Positions 58,982 through 64,000 of a stretch of 64,000 bases of DNA are shown here, one piece after another. The notes under the pieces were generated by a model. That model had not been told where the DNA came from and did no database searches. It saw only the letters and a list, made by a program, of their open reading frames with translations. The stretch comes from Macrothele yani (taxonomy: Eukaryota; Arthropoda; Arachnida; Araneae; Macrothelidae). Numbering within the stretch: the stretch's first letter is position 1; every line of letters begins with the position of its first letter. The DNA is taken from NCBI GenBank assembly GCA_039090855.1, contig CM077005.1, forward strand, positions 16,717,921 to 16,781,920. The letters are read 5' to 3'. Position numbers and translations under genes: made by a program.

Positions 58982-59420
58982 TTGTCTTTCCCGACAATAC
59001 AAAGACAAAATAACTCTCGCCGTCCCTCCCTACAACTTTCGCAGTCTTTTGCTTCTCTATGGAATAGCATTAGAAAAATTGCCACATACACGAACTTTAA
59101 ATTTAAAGAGACTGCCATCAGGGAAACAGTTGAAATCCTATCCACCACACAAGTGTGCAATGATATGGTCTCTACTGAACTACCAATGGTTTGGCATGCG
59201 TTATTAAAAGATGGAAACACATTGTGGTGCACCGTATAATTGTGTGATAAAAATTCATGTAATATGCTCGTGATGTCACCCATGTTATTTTCAAAAATCA
59301 TCTTTCCTTAGTGTTCCAATTTCCTGCATTTTTCTGTCTACTATTGCCTTGAAAGAGCTTTCCAGTGGAGTGCGAAAGCTTGGCAAATCTTTGTGCTTAC
59401 TACACCGCAAAAATAAACGG
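58982..59420 (+). mobile_element. Possible Penelope-like 3' end with hammerhead-like motif
   Basis: FKETAIRETVEILSTTQVCN, then LPMVWHALL near 59090-59200, resembles the C-terminal end that follows the endonuclease domain in Penelope-like ORFs. About 150 bp downstream lies a fold (59346-59384): GCC pairs with GGC; TTGAAAGA replaces CTGANGA; GC-TTCC/GGAG-T-GC forms stem II; then GAAA and GCTT. The 37.8-kb element has the same architecture. No GIY-YIG motif was seen. Confidence 0.35.
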
Positions 59421-59449
59421 ATTAAATACGCTATATGCGTTTCATGAGT

Positions 59450-60164
59450 ATTTACAGTCCGGTGTATTTAAAATAAAGTTAGATTCATTTCCCACTGAGA
59501 TCTATGATGTTCTCTGGAACTTGTGACCAATATATGTACCTGGATGAGAAATGGGTCCTTTATGCTACAAGCAGAGATCATGCTAGGATTTTTCCAAAAG
59601 AGTAAAAATACTCTTTCACATTTTTTGAAGGAGTATTTTCTTCCCAAAGGAGTAATTTTGGAGAATGAACAATTATTGCATTAAATTTTTAGCTAAATAA
59701 TATTTAATATAAAAACAACTAATTATGTCTATATATAAATATGTCGACATGAATTAGCATGTAATTGAATTTCTTTTATATAAAATAAGTAAATCATAAT
59801 TTATCAAAATCTTACCTACTTGTCTTGTTTTATCCATTAAGCTGCAAAAATTTTGTTTTGCTTTTGAAAGACTGTAACAAAACTTGTGTGTGTGTTGCTT
59901 CACAGATTCAGATTCTACACACTCAAACTTCAGAAAGAGTTCTATCGTGGAGGAAGGAAATCTACAGTCTATCTCAATCACAAAAAATAAAATAAACCTT
60001 CATTGGACATTGCGATGTGTAAGTTTAGTATTACAAAGGTCAAATAATTTATTATTTTTGAACATGTTTTCTTTCAGCTCTGAAAAAAAGATCTTCTTGA
60101 ATACTATGTAATTCAACCATTGTTCTGATATGAGAAATGTCCAGTTTTTCTCTTTGCAACTATT
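59450..60164. other. No gene recognised
   Basis: AT-rich; an AGTAAAAATACTCTTTCAC / GGAGTATTTT inverted motif near 59605-59640 suggests an element end, without a partner. Confidence 0.45.
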
Positions 60165-60720
60165 TATAGAGGGAAAATAACATTTAACAATAATTCAGGA
60201 AGCAGTGAAAACATCGCGAAAAAAATAAATTACGATTATGAAAAAATCTGTGCTCTGTCCGACTTCCGTTTTCTGAAATTTTCCCTCCGTTTTCAAGCTG
60301 AAACACAATCAGTTATCAAACAAAATTATAGCCAGACCTCCCCTTCCACCACGCACGCACACACACACTAACCGCCCCCCAAAAAATCTTCAGTTTTGAT
60401 GACAACAAAGTCAGAGTTACTCTTTGAATCCGCAAAAGAAACTCGTGCCTTAAGTTTACAAGGAAATTTTTGCTCCGACGAACTTCCGTTATCGGAAACT
60501 ATTGCCTACACTTTCAAGCTGAAATGCAAACATTTATGCAATAAAAAATTTATATTTAATAACAATACTGGACAGAGGAAAACTTTGCGAGAAAGAATTT
60601 CACTCAGTTTAGAAAACTTTGCGAGAAAGAATTTCACTTTCGTTTTCGGAAGTTCTGAAAAACGGAATACCGCTCCCCAGGAGGAAAACGAGCCCCACCC
60701 CCACCCCCTAATCCTCCAAA
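60165..60720 (+). repeat. R2-related repeat blocks
   Basis: Shares GACTTCCGTTTTC, TTTCAAGCTGAAA, CAAACATTTATGCAATAAAA and AACAATACTGGACA with the interior of 8907-10125. An internal 27-bp piece (GAAAACTTTGCGAGAAAGAA) is duplicated at 60580-60630. The CATACCTGCCAAC terminus was not found here. Confidence 0.6.
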
Positions 60721-60779
60721 ACTAAAACATTATCTATTAAGTTTTTTGGGTTTTTTTTTTTTTTCATTGCTCATAAGTA

Positions 60780-61630
60780 TACCCGAAATGTGGAATTCCG
60801 CGAATCTGAAGAACAATCTCATGCCAGATTTGTAACAGTCTACAATATGCAAAGTGAACTGCTCGTACGGCTACGCATGGAAGCCGATTCAAGGGTCCAT
60901 AAACTGATTATGTTCCCAGTGTATTTGATTGCAACTTTCGGAACTCTGAACGGTCCGTTTCTAAATCACCTATTTTTACAAAGGATATGTTTTTAATGGG
61001 CAAATTTTGTGAGAGATCCAAAAACGGACCCAAGATTTTATATTTATATATACTTTTTCTTAGAATTTTGTAAGGTGGGAGACACCTCGCTTAACAGCTT
61101 TGTTTCAGCAGGAATCCCGCCATCCCACTATGAAATGGCAATTAAACGAACTTCAAAACACGTCGTTTTTCACTTCCTCCACGCCAAGGCTTTAACTGCA
61201 CCACGATGCACCGATACACTAGCGTCTCAATCCCGACGTGGCTGAATCCTCCTTTCCCTGTAATGCGCATGCCCATCGGTTGAGCTGCTCTTAAGTCCCA
61301 CTCTGCGCTGAAGGTTCTTCCGAATGATTGCCGAAAGCCGATCCCTAGCTGACTAGCTCGGCAATGGGAACCAAATCATGATTTTTTTCATAAATTGTGA
61401 CATAAAAGTTCACATATAATTTCTTGATAAAAAAAATGGTCATTTTTATGACAAAATCCCGGTGTAATCATCGATTATAAAAGGAAAATTCATATGGTAA
61501 AACAATGCACAAAAATACGCATTTCTAAATTTTAAAGCGTGAAATACGTGTGTAGAGGCGCTATCGCGATCTCTGGCTACAAGTAAGCACTGGATTGCTG
61601 CAACTAGCACAAATCTGAATGTGAATGGTA
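60780..61630. other. No gene recognised
   Basis: Short open frames without recognised domains; base composition is less AT-rich around 61080-61370. Confidence 0.45.
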
Positions 61631-61635
61631 TTAAG

Positions 61636-62150
61636 ATTCCAAAGAAACTCTGCTTAGTTTCAGTATATTGCCACTGTTTCCCATGTTTCACTGTTTCTCT
61701 TTCTCTTGCCACTGTTCTGGTATTCAGATTCCAAAGAAACTCATGTGAATGGAATACCATGCGAATACCATGAAACTCATGGTATTCCAAATATTGGAAG
61801 TCTTTCAGTCAAAAGAAGGTTGTAAACAGTCTATTACATGGCTGTTACATGGTATTCCAAAGAAACTACATACAGAAACATCAAATCAGGATTATTCTTG
61901 TTTACAAAGAAACAAGCTCAAACTACAAAGAAATTGCAATGGGCTACATTACATGGTATTCCAAGTCTTTCAGTCAAAAGAAGGTTGTAAACAGTCTATT
62001 ACCTGGCTATTGCATGGTATTCCATTCACATGAGTTTCTTTGGAATACCAAAGAAATACCATGTGAATGGTATTCAGATTCCAAAGAAACTCTGCTTAGT
62101 TTCAGTAAATTGCCACTGTTTCTCATGTTTCACTGTTTCTCTGCCACTGT
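61636..62150. repeat. Composite of direct and inverted repeats
   Basis: An outer ~75-bp direct repeat (61636-61710 and 62078-62150) contains CCAAAGAAACTCTGCTTAG and TTGCCACTGTTTC. An inner ~62-bp direct repeat (61799-61860 and 61963-62024) contains AGTCTTTCAGTCAAAAGAAG. GATTCCAAAGAAACTCATG near 61729 is inverted at about 62027-62046. CATGGTATTCCA recurs several times. Confidence 0.8.
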
Positions 62151-62309
62151 TTCCCATGTAATGTTAAGTTTCTGCTTAGCTCAAAAGAAAATTCAGAGAT
62201 GTGGCTTCATTCCCACTCCAGTGCAATGAAATTTTCATAAGAGATGGTTACACGGGAAACAGTGAAAATACAGCACTTTTGCACCAATAATGACAAAGAA
62301 TTTTATGGC

Positions 62310-62875
62310 ACTCACTCATACATACATATCAAGAAGCTGTTCTCTGAGATTTAAGGTGCACATGGGGGGGGGGGTCATTGGTATAGCCAAATTTTTGATA
62401 AATTTAAAACACTAAAATAAATTAAACCTTTTTTTAGCATTTTTAAAAATAAGATATTAATGATTGATTTTATCAATTATTTTTGTTGTATTTTAGTATC
62501 TTGTACATTTACTAAAATGTTTGACAACTTTGAAGGAGGTAATAATTTTCTTAGCCCCCCCCCAAGAGTACTCATATGGGCACCACTGAAACCAATGGAA
62601 CTAGATTTTACTTACTGCTAATGTAATAAATACCAGCAATCTTGACACACAACTTAAGCTTCATTGACATCCATCACATGACTCACACAAAACCTTTTGA
62701 ACTTCACACTCATTATCTTTCTCATGCAGACATTCCTGAATCTGGATCTCTCATTATTTCCTTGGACTTCCTCTACATTTCTTTCCTGCCACTTGGTCTA
62801 AATAAATTCTCTTGTAAGCACCTCACCACTCATTCTTTCAACATGGCCAATCCAACTAAGAATGCTTGGCTTCAC
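62310..62875 (-). pseudogene. Non-LTR retrotransposon 3' fragment, copy 3
   Basis: The minus strand shows a HVERMSGEVLTREFI-like block near 62800-62850 and the same 3' terminus as the other copies (GAACAGCTTCTTGATATG followed by TATGTATGAG, near 62315-62345). Its 5' side is cut by the hAT end at 62876. A ~230-bp insert with G and C runs (62364-62570) lies between the terminus and the coding part. Confidence 0.7.
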
Positions 62876-63010
62876 ATTACCAGTGATTGGAAAGCTACTT
62901 TTTAAAAGTACATGGCTACTGCTACAATTACATTCATGAAAAAGTAGCTTGTTACAGCCACAACTATTTTTTCTGAAAAGTAGCTACATTTGCTACTTAT
63001 TAGCATTTAA
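62876..63010. mobile_element. hAT-like element end (partner of 1-61)
   Basis: Starts CAGTGATTGGAAAGCTAC directly after LINE sequence and contains repeated AAGTAGCT/GCTACTT blocks to about 63000. The other end was not identified within the window. Confidence 0.5.
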
Positions 63011-63173
63011 CTTTAAGGTAAAGGTACAAATTCTGAGGATCTTTATATGCACATTGAGAGCTAAATACAAAGGCAAATTACACAAATAATTTAACATTGC
63101 AACTGACTCTTAGTTCTGATCATCATGAGTAACACTTTTCAACATATTAATCCCATAATTACATATTTCTAAG

Positions 63174-63835
63174 CAGAGGCGTAACTAGGGTGGGGCAGAT
63201 GGGGCATCTACCCTGGGTGCAAAAGCAACTGCTTACAATTTAATTAAAATTGAAACTTTTGCACCAGTGACTGGTACAAATTTTTCGCTCCATACTTTGT
63301 CGTTTTTAATTTACAGAATTTTCTTATAATGTGTTTGACCAGTTTCAGTACTTTTGGCAAATTTGCATTTCTTCCTCCAAATGCCCAGGAGATGTTAGTT
63401 TCTTTCATTCAGAAAGGAAAGGGTAGTTTTATGCCCAACTAAAGAGGAACCCACGGTCTTTGTAGACAACAATGGGACCTGCAATTTCTATTTTGTCAGA
63501 TGGACTACACATACTTTGCAAGGATGTCTTTTACACTGCTGAAGATTCTCTGGAGGCTATTCCATCATTACTATGCCTGCCAACTGCATTTGTTCTGTTT
63601 AATGTAGTGCCAAAAGTCTGAAATCCAAAGCAGTTGGAAAAGTGTACACATAGTCACAGTTTGATTGTCCCTCCCACATTGAGACAACAGATAACATTTG
63701 GGTGCGACAATAATTTTGTTCAGCTGTGTATATTTACATGCATATATGTATACGTACAAGTTAAAAAGAAAGACAGATAAGAGCACAATATTTCATAATT
63801 TGCCCCTGGCACAGGAAGAACTAATTACACCTCTG
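63174..63835. mobile_element. hAT-like MITE (CAGAGGCGTAACTAG ends)
   Basis: CAGAGGCGTAACTAG at the left and, inverted, CAGAGGTGTAATTAG at the right. Flanks TTTCTAAG (63166-63173) and TTTCTGAG (63836-63843) match at 7 of 8 positions. No transposase sequence. Confidence 0.8.
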
Positions 63836-64000
63836 TTTCTGAGGGTTAAAATATGTAAATATACTGATAGAAATGTTTTGAAGACTAAAGGTTAAGTTAT
63901 TAACTGCCCCAACATGGCGACTTATCCATCATATGTTGTTTTTTCGGTAAATGTATACTTTAGCGTCCTAAATTATTTCGTCAGAAAAATTTAACTGTGT

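Overview
This is AT-rich, repeat-dense animal nuclear DNA. Intron and exon structure, tRNA-derived SINEs, RTE-type and other non-LTR retrotransposons, Penelope-like fragments, and many hAT, Tc1 and mariner elements rule out bacteria. The mix of DD34E/DD34D Tc1 and mariner elements with a DD39D/DD41D-like mariner suggests an invertebrate, most likely an arthropod (perhaps a chelicerate). That placement is inference; no gene here fixes the species.

Only one host gene is well supported. Two plus-strand coding exons, 2844-3332 and 20044-20903, have good splice sites and matching phase. They encode the last ~448 residues of a proline/methionine/tyrosine-rich, low-complexity protein ending in a PLDLS motif (CtBP-type corepressor ligand). 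Its 5' exons lie upstream of the window. The intervening 16.7-kb intron and the ~43 kb downstream of the stop are almost entirely transposon-derived.

Layout: 1-2723, a Tc1 remnant broken by an inverted-repeat element and a SINE, then a hAT-like element carrying an RTE fragment; 2844-3332, exon; 3333-20043, intron with a nested stack (a ~150-bp-unit repeat array split by a hAT that carries a SINE, and by a second TIR element), palindromes, Tc1/mariner relics and a hAT carrying a Tc1; 20044-20903, last coding exon, then a probable 3' UTR; 22.5-36.3 kb, a ~140-bp-unit array, a pair of TTAA-flanked MITEs, two hATs and a LINE; 37.5-46.3 kb, inverted-repeat elements, mariners and another ~150-bp-unit array; 46.5-53.7 kb, a hAT with a perfect 8-bp target duplication, a Tc1 and a long-TIR mariner; 54.8-64 kb, an unidentified decayed coding relic, Penelope-like fragments, composite repeats and hAT ends.

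The most interesting pattern is a set of long inverted-repeat elements (312-971, 12072-12838, 37563-37916, 44203-44849, 45426-46243). Three have ~12-bp flanking direct repeats plus a one-sided ~34-37-nt extension. Several carry in each arm a fold resembling a minimal type I hammerhead ribozyme. This agrees with the inverted pLTR-plus-extension layout known for Penelope-like retroelements, whose relics also occur at 57.7 and ~59.2 kb. All coordinates, repeats and folds were read by eye; no alignment or folding program was run.
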